Source of the DNA: Psilocybe azurescens
Lineage: Eukaryota; Basidiomycota; Agaricomycetes; Agaricales; Agrocybaceae
DNA: 64,000 bases
Reading direction: 5' to 3'
Assembly (NCBI GenBank): GCA_023853785.1
Contig: JAJIRX010000829.1
Coordinates: 496,001 to 560,000, forward strand
Position numbers and translations under genes: made by a program. Positions within the stretch are counted from its first letter, which is position 1; each line of letters starts with the position of its first letter. Below the pieces are notes generated by a model. That model was not told the origin of the DNA, did not search any database, and worked only from the letters and a program-made list of their open reading frames with translations. Positions 38,861-50,529 of this stretch are shown one piece after another.

Positions 38861-39791
38861 ATGATCCTCAGGTGAGGGTTCCAGTGGGTGCGACTCTTTG
38901 ACTGATTGACATTGACATACGTATGTTATTTTGTTGGTGCCTGGAATGCACTTGCTATTAGCGCCGTTCTACTCTACATTCCCCGTCGTCTTTTAATCTT
39001 TTGCTTCTTGTTTTCCAGTTGCTGTGACGCCTCATAATATTCAAGACTCTTGTTAATATACCACCTTGCATGTGCCTATCTCAAGCCATGTTCAATCTTA
39101 CATCGTACAGCAACGCGACAGGGCCTGGATTACAGCTCTCGAGTCTCAGCAATCATGATGGGCAAGGAACCCGCGGACCCTGAAGTGACATCTAATTTTA
39201 GAACTCGTACTGATTTCAGCAAGTTCAAAGGGAAGAACGCTTTGCAGTAATCGGATACTTTAGCAGCACAGAGCTCAGTCGGCTCTTTTACTTACTTTCA
39301 ACTCATCACTGATGTCATGAATCAGAGTATTGCTATAATTAACAAAACATACTCTGACGAACTGGCGTGAATGGACTTCAGTCAAAGCGGTCTTCCGTTT
39401 AACTCGTGAATCAGGTTGCGAAAAAAAAAAACGGAAATCTTTCCTTGTCTGTCACAGTTGATGTGAGTGAGTCCCTTTTCGCAAAGCTTGCATCACGAAT
39501 TTTGAAAAAAAGCTGTATATTCAAACCGACTTAAAACTCAATATTGATAACTTTATATATATATACTTTTAACACTTTTTCTGATTTCAAAATCAAATGT
39601 GCAAGATACTAACGTGATAATGTGATGAACACCAGATGTTCGTGTTGCCGAAAAGCAGGCCCTTATTCGGTTAGTACAGGTCTACTACAGGAGATGCAAA
39701 TGATCGTTCTGAGCTAATGAAGAGTAGAAATACATCTACAGCGGTATTCGTAGCAGAAACCACAAATATAACAACACAATACACGTATGAT
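38861..39791. other. spacer between convergent helicase B and HNH gene 1
   Basis: A/T-rich, with poly-A and TATATA tracts (39420-39570). Most of it is repeated at 43850-44406. No gene is seen; a short frame at 39050 has no support. Confidence 0.5.
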
Positions 39792-41244
39792 TCACTGCAC
39801 CTTGACCAACTCAAATAGCTTGGTAATAGATTCCTTCAATAATTGTTTTTCCATCACATCCTCTAGCTCTGGCCAGGATCGCACAGGGGGAACATTGCCC
39901 TTGTCATCTTTATACATGTATAAGAGCTCATCGAAAAATTTCCCCGCACCACTCATATTCAAAACTCCAGCTATGGTGGCATGAATGTGAATATATAGAG
40001 GGTTAGGCAAATCAATGGAACGGTTCCTCTTGCGAGTAGAGCTGGAGGGGAAATCATTGCTGCGGTCTCTGAATGTGATACGATTGTTTTCAGGTTTTTC
40101 AGTATTCCTCTGCCATTAAAGACCTTCAGGTCGTATACATGCTCCGTCTAGATGTGTTGTCAACTCAATGGAATGAATCAAGTTTCATACTCCTCACCTC
40201 TGTTTGCTTCAAGCACCAGTGAAAATTATCAAACCCATGGTGTGCATCGTGTTGCAGGATAATGCCGTTGTCGGCGTCATCTATCCTTTCATGCAATTCC
40301 TCCAGATTCTTGACTGGAATACGAGTAAAATTGACTAATATGTCAAATGTTGTCACAGCGGACTTGTACTGCGTGTAATGGATAAACAACGTTTGGCCAA
40401 CAAATACCTTGGTTTGAATGGTGGGGTGACTCACAGATTTAGAGCCATTAAATTGACAGATCGCCCTACGAAGTATGTGAGCGCCGTTCAATCGAACACT
40501 AGGTGTATCATCTGATGGCTGAGGGTGTGACCAGTCTTCAAACCCTGTTAAGACACATGTATATCCGCCTCGCAGCAGTACCTTGAGGGGCGGTCAAACA
40601 AAGCAATATTTGGGTCAGAGGACACCCACGTACATTGTTGCGGAATGATTTTGCCCTGTTGCCCACTCCTTCCCGAAGATGGGTTGTTGTTTCGCCGATG
40701 GTCGGGGTCGCCATGCCAGAAGGAGTTTCATTGCGTTGGTTTTCGTGACCCCTGGTTGTTTTAACTAAAAAGAAATGTCAGATTCCGTTCCAGTGATCAG
40801 GAAATGCCAGCAGGACTGACAGACGAACAGAAGATGAGTAAGCCATGTGGTACCGAGAGCTTGAAGTGCCTCTATCTCGTCCTTCTGTTTGGAACACGCC
40901 ACAATGGCACAGGCCACATATCGCTTTCCACTTTCGCCTCCGTCTTCGTCAGCGCAAGCAAGCATAGCAAGCATGACTTTATCGAGCCCCACAGATATTT
41001 CTTTGAAATCCTTCTTGTATTTGTAGATACTGCTTGGGTGAGATGCGAACTTTTCCTTGATTATCGTCTCTGCTTTATCGGCGAGTTCCTGAATTGGGGC
41101 ATCGCTCTCTTCAAGTTTGAGTGCGTCAATACTTGGCTTGAGTTTTTCCTCGTAAAGTTTGACCGAACTTTCCGAAGAACAAGACGTAAGAGTAGACAAT
41201 GTTGAAGCATTAGACTGTAAGGAGTCATTTCTGTTGTGAGACAT
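39792..41244 (-). CDS. HNH endonuclease-domain protein (copy 1), frame broken once
   Basis: Exons 41244-40821, 40764-40634, 40581-40435, 40368-40198 and 40147-39792; about 409 aa if intact. The N-terminus is a helical domain (KLYEEKLKPSIDALKLEE...). The HNH module matches the fungal HNH_2 type (PF13391): RGGYTCVLTGFEDW, then NGAHILRRAICQF, then DNGIILQHDAHHGFDNFHW. In the last exon a run of five T (40095-40099) replaces six in copy 2, which breaks the frame before the C-terminal NPLYIHIHATIAGVL segment. The metal-site His in DAHHGFD is kept, unlike copy 2. It converges on helicase B. The role is unknown; HNH_2 proteins are numerous in fungi and mostly unstudied. Confidence 0.8.
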
Positions 41245-41561
41245 TAGATACGTCGCGGTTGGTTCGTAGCAAGAGCAAGAGAAGAGATGTGGAATCTGGG
41301 TTGGATGTGGATAAAGCTTGACAAAGCTTGTTATTCATGTCTGAACCAACAGTTGCATTTTTGCAAAAGGGCTAGATGGAAAGATAAGATTAGAGAAAAG
41401 ATTAGATAACGAGTGTGGTCGGATCGTCACACATCTCCCAACCTATGTACTCCACACCATTGCATATCGGACAAACGTCTTGATTTGTCAATACGGCTCC
41501 CCGGACATCGTCTAGATTTATGTACCTGCTAGGAGATCTACTCTCCCTTGCCTGCGCAACC
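41245..41561. other. HNH gene 1 upstream region and duplication junction
   Basis: Likely promoter of the HNH gene. Its end (ctgcgcaacc) abuts the next repeat unit at 41562; the same junction recurs at 46147. Confidence 0.5.
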
Positions 41562-43826
41562 GTGAGTCAACCACGAACAGTCCAAAGTGTACTGGTATTA
41601 ATTCTGTGTTGACTATTAGCTTGGAAGTTCCAGGGTTGGCAGAGAAACGTCCCAGTGTTTTAGTTGGTGAGCGCATATAGTCGAATGTGACGTCCGTTAT
41701 TTATCTTAACATCCTGTCCCACAAGGCGACCTTATACTTGTTCAGGAGAGGCCTGGGTATCAGAGACAGACAATGGTTCGAAGGACATGTACACGTCGTT
41801 CGTCAATCCGAAGTTGGCCTTCGATTCCATGGTTCCTTTACGCAGCATCCCGAAGGAAGACGATTCCACGTCCGCTTCAAATTAAATCGCATTCCTGCAC
41901 GTCGCCAACATCAGGCTATGGATAGTGCATTCACCGAAGTTTGCGTCCTTTCCCTCGTGTTTCCCATATTGCTCCTGGACGTGCTCGCCAACCCGTGAGC
42001 GTTTGTATGAAGCTGATTAATCCACTATTATCGTCGAAGGTGCCACAACTTCAAGCGGTCGCATCAATTGTGACATTACGTCCTGGTTCTCCTCCATTTA
42101 TTGTATTCGGGCCGTGAGTTTTTTCCATTACTTACAACTTGAATTGTATCAACTTACCTAAATCACCTCTTCAGACCTGGGACGGGAAAGACGATCACTA
42201 TAGTAGAGGCTATTCTACAGGTTCTGGAGGCCGATCCTCGGGCTAGAATCCTTGCATGTGCTCCCAGCAACTCTGCGGCCGACCTTATTGCCTCTCGCCT
42301 TCGAGTGGATCGAGTGAATCGAGAAGATCGCAAGCTTAACGTGAACCAGCTATTCCGTTTTTACGCTGCGTCGCGCTTCAAAAATCAAGTACCTGACGAT
42401 TTGCTGCCATTCACAGCAACTCTAACTGATGGGCATTTTACAGTTCCGCCTATGCACAAGTTGCAAGACTACAGGGTGGTAGTGTTGGCATGTGTCTCTG
42501 CATCCTTTTCAGCCGGAATTGGCATGGCTCGTGGACATTTTACGCATATATTTATTGATGGAACTGGCCAGGCGACCGAGCCTGAGGCCTTTGTTTCTAT
42601 CAAGACCATGGCAGACAGTAACACAAATATCATCCTTTCAGGCGACCCGAAACAACTCGGCCCAATCGTTCGCTCCGCCATCGCCAGAGATCTTAGCCTC
42701 GAGAAGAGCTATCTCGAACGACTGATGGACAGTGAGCCTTATGACCTGAAAAACTCGTACGGTAAAGGTATGTAGCGGGAGTGCCGCTGTCTTCCAAATA
42801 CCTATCATGTCGGCTTATTAGACGTTTTCTCCAAGTGTTGTCAAGCTTGTCAAAAATTTCAGGTCGCATGACGCTATACTGAAGTTCCCAAATCAAACCA
42901 TTTATGAAAATGAACTGCAGCAATGTGCACAGTCGTCCGTTATCAACGCGTATCTGGACTCTTCATACCTGCCTTCGAAGAAATTCCCGGTTGTTTTCCA
43001 CGCCGTTGCCGGGAAAGATGACCGGGAAGCATCGTCTCCGTCCTTTTTCAACATTGATGAAATTACACAGATCAAAAGTTATGTGCAGAGGCTGAAGTCT
43101 GACCGGGCTTTCCGCACAGGTATTGTGTATTCCTTTCAATGTCGTGTCTTTCAAATCTGATTTGGTTTCTCTCTAACCATTCAGCTGATAAAGACATTGG
43201 AATCATCGCTCCTTACCACGCGCAATGCGTCAAATTAAGGGCGGCTTTACGAAATGTCGCAGACGATGTCAAGATAGGCTCGGTTGAAGAGTTCCAAGGA
43301 CAGGTACGTCAGCCGTTAATTTCATCCATTACGAGAGGCTTATCCATTCATTGTATGTACACAGGAACGCAAGATCATCTTGATTTCCACTGTTAGAAGC
43401 AGCAAGGAGTTCGTAGAGTACGACTTGAAACATACCCTCGGCTTTGTGGCCAATCCCCGACGCTTCAATGGTATGTCCATGCTTTCTCTCTTTCGTCGCA
43501 TTCTCACCGAAAAGTCTCATCTAGTTGCGGTGACGAGGGCCCAGGCTCTGCTTATCATTGTCGGCGACCCACAGGTCCTGTCTCTCGACCCGCTCTGGAG
43601 GTCGTTCCTCAATTACATATACTTGCAAGGCGGATGGACTGGGCCAGATATTACATGGGATCCTAATATTCCTGTGGATGAGGCTGGTGGGTACGATAAG
43701 GATGTTCGTCAGACTGCGACGCTTGATATGAATGAGTTTGCGAGGCGTATGGAAGGCCTCGCGTTAGCTGATGTCGACGAGGATTTGGACGCTAATGTGG
43801 ATAGACCATGGCGCGATGTCGAGTAG
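41562..43826 (+). pseudogene. truncated SF1 helicase (copy C), N-terminus missing, Walker B changed
   Basis: Corresponds to helicase B from intron 3 onward, with no zinc fingers and no start region. Walker A PGTGKT is intact. Motif II reads DGTGQ instead of DEAGQ (about 42558-42572), which removes the catalytic Glu. The exon that ends ...NSYGK has one A fewer than copy B (about 42771), which shifts the next exon. LACVSA replaces STCVSA. In contrast, the SPSFFNIDE frame broken in copy B is intact here (about 43040). The reading frame to the stop at 43826 is otherwise preserved, so decay seems recent. Confidence 0.85.
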
Positions 43827-44406
43827 ATGATCCTCAGGTGTTCAAAGGGAAGAACGCTTTGCAGTGATCGGATACTTTAGCAGCACAGAGCTCAGTCGGC
43901 TCTTTTACTTACTTTCAACTCATCACTGATGTCATGAATCAGAGTATTGCTATAATTAACAAAACATACTCTGACGAACTGGCGTGAATGGACTGCAGTC
44001 AAAGCGATCTTCCGTTTAACTCGTGAATCAGGTTGCGAAAAAAAAACGGAAATCTTTCCTTGTCTGTCACAGTTGATGTGAGTGAGTCCCTTTTCGCAAA
44101 GCTTGCATCACGAATTTTGAAAAAAAGCTGTATATTCAAACCGACTTAAAACTCAATATTGATAACTTTATATATATATACTTTTAACACTTTTTCTGAT
44201 TTCAAAATCAAATGTGCAAGATACTAACGTGATAATGTGATGAACACCAGATGTTCGTGTTGCCGAAAAGCAGGCCCTTATTCGGTTAGTACAGGTCTAC
44301 TACAGGAGATGCAAATGATCGTTCTGAGCTAATGAAGAGTAGAAATACATCTACAGCGGTATTCGTAGCAGAAACCACAAATATAACAACACAATACACG
44401 TATGAT
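43827..44406. other. spacer in repeat unit 2
   Basis: Near-copy of 39226-39791 with the same poly-A and TATATA tracts. No gene. Confidence 0.5.
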
Positions 44407-45860
44407 TCACTGCACCTTGACCAACTCAAATAGCTTGATAATAGATTCCTTCAATAATCGTTTTTCCATCACATCTTCTAGCTCTGGCCAGGATCGCACA
44501 GGGGGAACATTGCCCTTGTCATCTTTATACATGTATAAGAGCTCATCGAAAAATTTCCCCGCACCACTCATATTCAAAACTCCAGCTATGGTGGCATGAA
44601 TGTGAATATATAGAGGGTTAGGCAAATCAATGGAACGGTTCCTCTTGCGAGTAGAGCTGGAGGGGAAATCATTGCTGCGGTCTCTGAATGTGATACGATT
44701 GTTTTCAGGTTTTTTCAGTATTCCTACACATGTAAAGACCTTCAGGTCGTATACATGCTCTGTCTAGATGCGTTGTCAACTCAATGGAATGAATCAAGTT
44801 TCATACTCCTCACCTCTGTTTGCTTCAAGCACCAGTGAAAATTATCAAACCCGTCGCGTGCATCGGATTGCAGGGTAATGCCGTTGTCGGCGTCATCTAT
44901 CCTTTCATGCAATTCCTCCAGATTCTTGACTGGAATACAAGTAAAATTGACTAATATGTCAAATGTTGTCACAGCGGACTTGTACTGCGTGTAATTGATA
45001 AACAACGTTTGGCCAACAAATACCTTGGATCGAATGGTGGGGTGACTCACGGATTTGGAGTCATCAAATTGACAGATCGCCCTACGAAGTATGTGAGCGC
45101 CGTTCAATCGAACTCTAGGTGTATTATATGATGGCTGAGGGTGTGACCAGTCTTCAAACCCTGTTAAGACACATGTATATCCGTCTCGCAGCAGTACCTT
45201 GAGGGGCGGTCAAACAAAGCAATATTTGGGTCAGAGGACGCCCACGTACATCGTCGCGGAATGATTTTGCCCTGTTGCCCGCTCCTTCTCGAAGATAGGA
45301 TGCTGTTTCGTCGATGGTCGGGGTCGCAATGTCAGAAGGAGTTTCATTGCGTTGGTTTCCGTGACCCATGGTTGTTTTAACTAAAAAGAAATGTCAGATT
45401 CCATTCCAGTGATCAGGAAATGCAAGCAGGACTGACAAATGAATAGAAGATGAGTAAGCCATGTGGTACCGAGAGCTTGAAGTGCCTCTATTTCGTCCTT
45501 TTCTTTGGAACACGCCAAAATGGCGCATGCCACATATCGCTTTCCACTCTCGCCTCCGCCTTCGTCAGCGCAAGTAAGCATAGCGAGCATGACTTTATCG
45601 AGCCCCACAGATATTTCTTTGGAATCCTTCTGGTGTGTGTAGATACTGCTTGGGTGAGACGCGAACTTTTCCTTGATTATCGTCTCTGCTTTATCGGCGA
45701 GTTCCTGAATTGGGGCACCGCTCTCTTCAAGTTTGAGTGCGTCAATACTTGGCTTGAGTTTTTCCTCGTAAAGTTTGACCGAACTTTCCGAAGAACAAGA
45801 CGTAAGAGTAGACAATGTTGAAGCATTCGACTGTAAGGAGTCATTTCTATTGTGAGACAT
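44407..45860 (-). CDS. HNH endonuclease-domain protein (copy 2), open but one site His lost
   Basis: Exons 45860-45437, 45380-45250, 45197-45051, 44984-44814 and 44763-44407 give an unbroken 409 aa. Domain order as in copy 1: helical N-terminus, then RDGYTCVLTGFEDW, NGAHILRRAICQF, DNGITLQSDARDGFDNFHW, then a C-terminal region (ENNRITFRDRSNDF...NPLYIHIHATIAGVLNM). The motif DAHH of copy 1 is DARD here, so the His expected at the end of the HNH metal site is Arg. Whether the protein still cleaves DNA is doubtful. The gene is convergent with truncated helicase C. Confidence 0.85.
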
Positions 45861-46146
45861 TGGATACGTCGTGGTTGATTCGTAGCAAGAGCAGAAGAAG
45901 AGATGTGGAATGTGGATTGGATGTGGATGAAGCTTGTCTATGCTTGTTATTCACGTCTGAACCCATAGTTGCATCTTTTGCAAAAGGTGCTCTTATGGCT
46001 AGAGATGGAAAGATAAGATTAGAGAAAAGATTAGATAACGAGTGTGGTCGGATCGTCACACCCTCCACACCATTGCATGTCGGACAAACGTCTTGTCTAG
46101 ATTTATGTACCTGCTAGGAGGTCTACTTTCCCTTGCCCGCACAACC

Positions 46147-46766
46147 GTGAGTCAACCACGAACAATCCAAAGTGTACTTGTATTAATTCCATGTTGACTA
46201 TTAGCTTGGAAGTTCCAGGGTTAGCAGAGAAGCATCCCAGTGTTTTAGTCGGTGAGTGCATATAGTTGAATGTGACGTCTGTTATTTACGTTAACATCCT
46301 GTCCCACAAGGCGACCTTATACTTGTTCAGGAGAGGGGTATCAGAGACGGACGGTGGTTCGAAGGACATGTACACGTTGTTCATCAATCCAAAGTTGGCC
46401 TTCTATTTCATGGTTCCTTTACGCAGCATCCCGAATGAAGACGATTCCACGTAGCCTCATCTAGTTGCGGTGACGAGGGCCCAGGCGCTGTTTATCATCG
46501 TCAGCGACCCACAGGTTCTGTCTCTCGACCCGCTCTGGAGGTCGTTCCTCAATTACATATACTTGCAAGGCGGATGGACTGGCCCGGATATTACATGGGA
46601 TCCTAATATTCCTGTGGATGAGGCTGGTGGGTACGATAAGGATGTTCGTCAGATTGCGACACTTGATATGAATGAGTTTGCGAGGCGTATGGAGGACTTC
46701 GCGTTAGCTGATGTCGACGAGGATTTGGACGCTAATGTGGATAGACCATGGCGCGATGTCGAGTAG
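46147..46766 (+). pseudogene. internally deleted helicase fragment (unit 3)
   Basis: Begins with the same intron 3 donor region, runs through exons 4 and part of 5, then jumps at 46453-46455 (cacgt/agcc) from the equivalent of about 36900 to about 38550. It then carries the last exon (TRAQALFIIV to RPWRDVE). Similarity to unit 1 continues past the stop to about 46885 and includes the 3' flank that unit 2 lacks. It cannot code for an active helicase. Confidence 0.88.
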
Positions 46767-46885
46767 ATGATCCTCAGGTGAGGGTTCCAGTGGGTGCGAC
46801 ACTTTGGCTGATCGGCGTTTACATACATACGTTATCTTCTTGGTGCCTGGAATGCACCTACTATTAGCGCCGTTCTACTGTACAC
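46147..46885 (+). repeat. tandem duplication unit 3, partial
   Basis: Third, truncated copy of the 5 kb unit. Its downstream flank matches 38861-38975 of unit 1, so it did not come from unit 2 as it stands. Confidence 0.85.
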
Positions 46886-48154
46886 CGCCATTTTCGCCAA
46901 ACATGTCTGCCCTGTGAAGTTCACACGAAGTTGAGGTATTTTTGCAAAGTCAAGCCAACACGTCACGCTTGTTGGCTACAGATTACTTGGAGGATTTGGA
47001 CATCGTGACGGTAGTCAATGTGGGCTGAACGTGTATCTTCATAAGGTGTACACACTTCCGAGGCATAACTATCCGGTGTTTGATAACGTTGTTGACATCA
47101 TTAACGCAGTGTGCTTGACATGAGTTACGGAAGCTCAGCTGGTGGTAGGTGGCTTTGTGCTATCCGTCGTTTTGCCCACAATATGATGTGCCTTCTGGCC
47201 AGATGACCGCCTCATGTAACTTTTCAAGTCAGTCATGCTTGCCAGCAGCTTGTTCAGTGGCAGGCAGCAATGTGCTGATCTTGTTACCTGACTCATAGGT
47301 GTACAGTATTTCTCCAGCCTTTTCTTTGCTTCTAACGTGATAAGCTTTCCATGAATTTCAAGAGCTTGGCTATTCAAGCATACCAACAAGGTATCCACCA
47401 TGTTCAACTCACACTATACACCATTCATGGGATTCTTAGACCATAAAAATTCTGTACTGCTACCATGTTTCTGGCTGCATGGCTGTACAAAGTTACTGTT
47501 TATGACTCTGTCCATAATTTACACAATTCAATTAGGTGTTTCTGCAGCTTGTTTACTGGTTGATATAAAGGAATAACTGAGATGAAAGATGTGCTGAATG
47601 GCTCATTGTATTTAATTGTGGGGGTAGTATTTATGAACACAGAATGTGCAAAAGAAAGTTTCTACTCGTGCTCACCATAAAGGTGTCGCTTATGTAAGAA
47701 ATGCGGATGCGTGATGTTTTTGTGTCTGGATTTTACAACAAATACACCGTATAATTCTTGTCAAAATTCTTGTTATAACGTCTTCTTACTCTCATCTTAA
47801 TACTCCAACAAAGAACAGAATTGTAGGATGTGCCCAAGCCACAGGAAATGCAAGGAGAACATTTGATCTAAGTGTGGGAAATTTTGATGATGCAACACTT
47901 TTTATGGTAAGCATGAGTAATAACATGCCCTTCTGTAATCTATGGACCCTGCTATAATCTACAGACCCTTCTATAATCTATTACCTCTATATGTCAGGCC
48001 TGTATGATGATTACTCTTCACATGCTGTTCCAGCAACCACTGCATCGACTCTCTGTTGCAACTTGCCAGGAACGACATCTCCAATGGCATAGTTGTCATC
48101 TACCCCAAAAGCAGCTTGATCAGTCTTGAGGATCTCAGTGAAAGCTCTACATGT
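46886..48154. other. A/T-rich intergenic
   Basis: No gene is supported. Around 47930-47990 a short imperfect repeat (ctataatctacagacc and variants) occurs three times. Confidence 0.45.
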
Positions 48155-48414
48155 ACAGTAGCTCAAAAAACTGTCCCAATGTTTGGCACTTTCTCACTAA
48201 TTGTTTAATAACTTGGGAAATAAATTATGTAAAAGTCTGAAAATATTATATGTTATAGTTTAACATGTGACTAACATATTTCTCACCAAGGTCACATGAT
48301 TTTAACAAAAACTGATTAAGTAATGGAATTTACAAAATAATAGAGCATTGGGACAGTTTTTTGACTCTCTATCTAGTACTTAGTATGGCCTCCCTTTGCC
48401 TTGATAACCACATA
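48155..48414 (-). mobile_element. remnant of the 3' end of a Tc1/mariner-like element
   Basis: A 19-bp perfect inverted repeat (tcaaaaaactgtcccaatg) lies at 48163-48181 and 48346-48364. The left end is preceded by TACAGTAGC, like the outer end of Tc1-type elements. On the minus strand, codons at 48414-48373 read YVVIKAKGGHTKY then stop, a C-terminus I recall from Tc1-like transposases. The rest of the transposase is not seen upstream, so only the tail and terminal repeats remain. Confidence 0.5.
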
Positions 48415-49518
48415 CTGATGTTACACTGTAGTATAGTATATGATACAAAGTACAATTACAGTGTAGCATTCCATATGGATTCAATAATTCCTTTGAGCCA
48501 CCCAATGTATCCTATCTTTAAATAGCAATCCACACTGTACCATATTATATGGGCCAGTGAATGGAGGCAATCCAACCACTTGATGGGTACATACCCCATA
48601 TATCCATTGCACGTCAGGGTTGCTCTGGCCAGGACATGGTTTGCACATTCCGCTGGTCGGGTCAGGACCGGGTCGGATGCCGGCTTTCTGACTTCATTTC
48701 ATATATGGGCTGGATTGCACTAAATTTTCAATATGCATGAAACCATACCTCTTCTATCTCCCATTCGGTCCAAAGTTCAAACTATGCACCCAAAAATATG
48801 TGCTCTCCGGCCTGTGTCCAAACTTTACCGGGGGCCTGAGTGAGGCCATTAGTTTTACCAAGATGGAAGTGATAAACCTTACAGGGAGTCCGTGTAAATA
48901 AATTGTCCGACCCATGTCCGAGCCGAAAGGTTCAATAGGGTCTGCAACACTTGAGGAATGTAGTCTCTGTCTGCTAGGCAAAAATTAGAGGTATATTTCA
49001 GTGGTATATTGACAGGTTGGGACAGGCTCGGGACGGGCGCGGCACGGAACACGGGCCAGGACAGTTGGACATGACGATCTCACTTACTGCATGACATTGC
49101 TCACTTCCCACATGGTGTGAAAATGGCCGTCTCTGTTATCTCAAATCCACATGTCGGGTCGGGCTCGGGGCGGACACGGCATTCTCATGTTTCAAAATTC
49201 CTGTTTGTCTTCAGGTAGATACCCTTGTCATTCATGCTCAGGTACTGTATACGAAAATTCACATCTCGGATTGGGAACGGGCCGGGTGTGGTAATCTCAC
49301 TACTGTTCTGCATGGATTGAAAACACAGACATTTTTATGAAGGCAGAAAGGAAGCAGTGTGTGATAATATGAAACGACACGGAAAGTCAGAGCGTATGCC
49401 GGGTCCGTCCCGGTGCCGGCAGCGGTGGCATTTCAAAATGACTAGTGACTTTGCGGCATCTTAGTTCCATTGAGTCGCTGCCAAAAGTAATCACCTGAAA
49501 TGAGATGCATTCACTGAT
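48415..49518. other. no gene; CpG-rich patches in A/T-rich DNA
   Basis: Contains short runs of permuted CGGG/GGTC (near 48655, 49025, 49155, 49270 and 49400) in otherwise A/T-rich sequence. A short minus-strand frame at 48754-48981 is not convincing. This may be the edge of the mobile region to the right. Confidence 0.4.
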
Positions 49519-50321
49519 TCAAAAACAGATAGAGCATTCAACTATTCGTGAGAGAATCCGGCCCTTTCCCTTGCCTTTGCCCGAATTATCATATTCCGGA
49601 GCACCAGTTGCGTTCTTTTCTGGCCATGCCGTTTGCGATCCTTCAATCCCATCATCCATGTCCGCTGTATTCGCATCAGTATGCACATTATCACAATATT
49701 TTCTCTCGAATTCAATCAAAGTGTTTTGCAGGCGCTGTGACTCATTAGCAAGACCTTTCTTGTGAAGGTCCACGGCTTTCAACTTTGCAACTTCAGCCAG
49801 ATACAGGCGATTTGCTGCATCCTTATAGGAGGCTCCAAGCTGGTTTGTGGTCGCGAACGACTTCGGCATGAATATTGAGACGCTCCTCATTGCTTAAATC
49901 CTTATAATCATTAGAATAATGCTGATGCAGTACCGGTATTGAGCTTACGGGATTGGGTGGAACCCTGATGTGCTCCTCTGCAATTTCAACAAACGGCCGA
50001 TTAAGTACCTGAGAGCTCTAACCATATTTAGCATGGGACGGGAAACAAAATAAAACTGGGACGGAACAATAAAACCGGGACGGACCCGAACGGAGTGTAC
50101 TAAATCATCCCCGGGCCCAGTGCCGGGTCATGTTGAATACTGACCTTGCGTTCCGCTATAGTCGTCTCCATTTTTTTCTTCTCACGGTACGCCTGAAAGG
50201 ATTGGAGGAGATTGGGAAGTATAAATTGAGGGACAAGATATCCCTCTTTCTTGTCTGCTGCTTTAGGGATAATAACATATCCCTCTGGGACTGAAGATGT
50301 ATGTGTCTCGGGGTTAGGCAT
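49519..50321 (-). CDS. hypothetical coiled-coil protein in mobile region
   Basis: Exon 1, 50321-50145, starts MPNPETHTSS and codes VPEGYVIIPKAADKKEGYLV then a Lys/Glu-rich helix (AYREKKKMETTIAERK). Further exons downstream include PFVEIAEEHIRVPPNP, then HYSNDYKDLSNEERLNIHAE, and a long coiled-coil frame (YKDAANRLYLAEVAKLKAVD to about 49519). The last two blocks are offset by one base near 49830, like the other single-base breaks in this window. I do not recognise the family. Exact middle exons are uncertain. Confidence 0.4.
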
Positions 50322-50529
50322 GGTGGTTGTAAAGTAAGTCACACTGAGTGTTTAGGGGTTACGACGCGATTGTGGCTGCAGTGTTGATGCTTATTTTTCA
50401 GATTGATGGCTGGTTGATGTTTACCATCACCGCATTTTTTCCGCTCTTCAATTACCGTAACTTCCCTGTGCCGATCCGCCAACTTTCGCATGCAAACCTG
50501 CTTCCCACTTACCAGTTTCAACGCAAAAT

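Larger units (their letters stand above)
36593..41561 (+). repeat. tandem duplication unit 1 (helicase 3' part + HNH gene)
   Basis: Starts exactly at the donor of helicase B intron 3 (gtgagtcaacc) and ends just upstream of the same sequence at 41562. Contents: helicase exons 4-10, an A/T-rich spacer and the convergent HNH gene. It is highly similar to unit 2 along its length. It contains about 350 bp (roughly 38871-39225) absent from unit 2. Confidence 0.9.
41562..46146 (+). repeat. tandem duplication unit 2 (truncated helicase + HNH gene)
   Basis: Head-to-tail copy of 36593-41561, 4,585 bp, missing about 350 bp after the helicase stop. The junction sequence to unit 3 is the same as that between units 1 and 2. 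Confidence 0.9.

Noticed and set aside
39540..39570. A/T-rich TATATA tract as a replication origin or centromere-like site
   Set aside because: It is simply part of the duplicated spacer (also at 44160-44190); nothing else supports a special role.
47135..47407. 90-residue minus-strand frame
   Set aside because: No splice partner, homologue or compositional sign of coding; in A/T-rich spacer.
48754..48981. 75-residue minus-strand frame in the mobile region
   Set aside because: Covers a CpG patch and has no conserved features.
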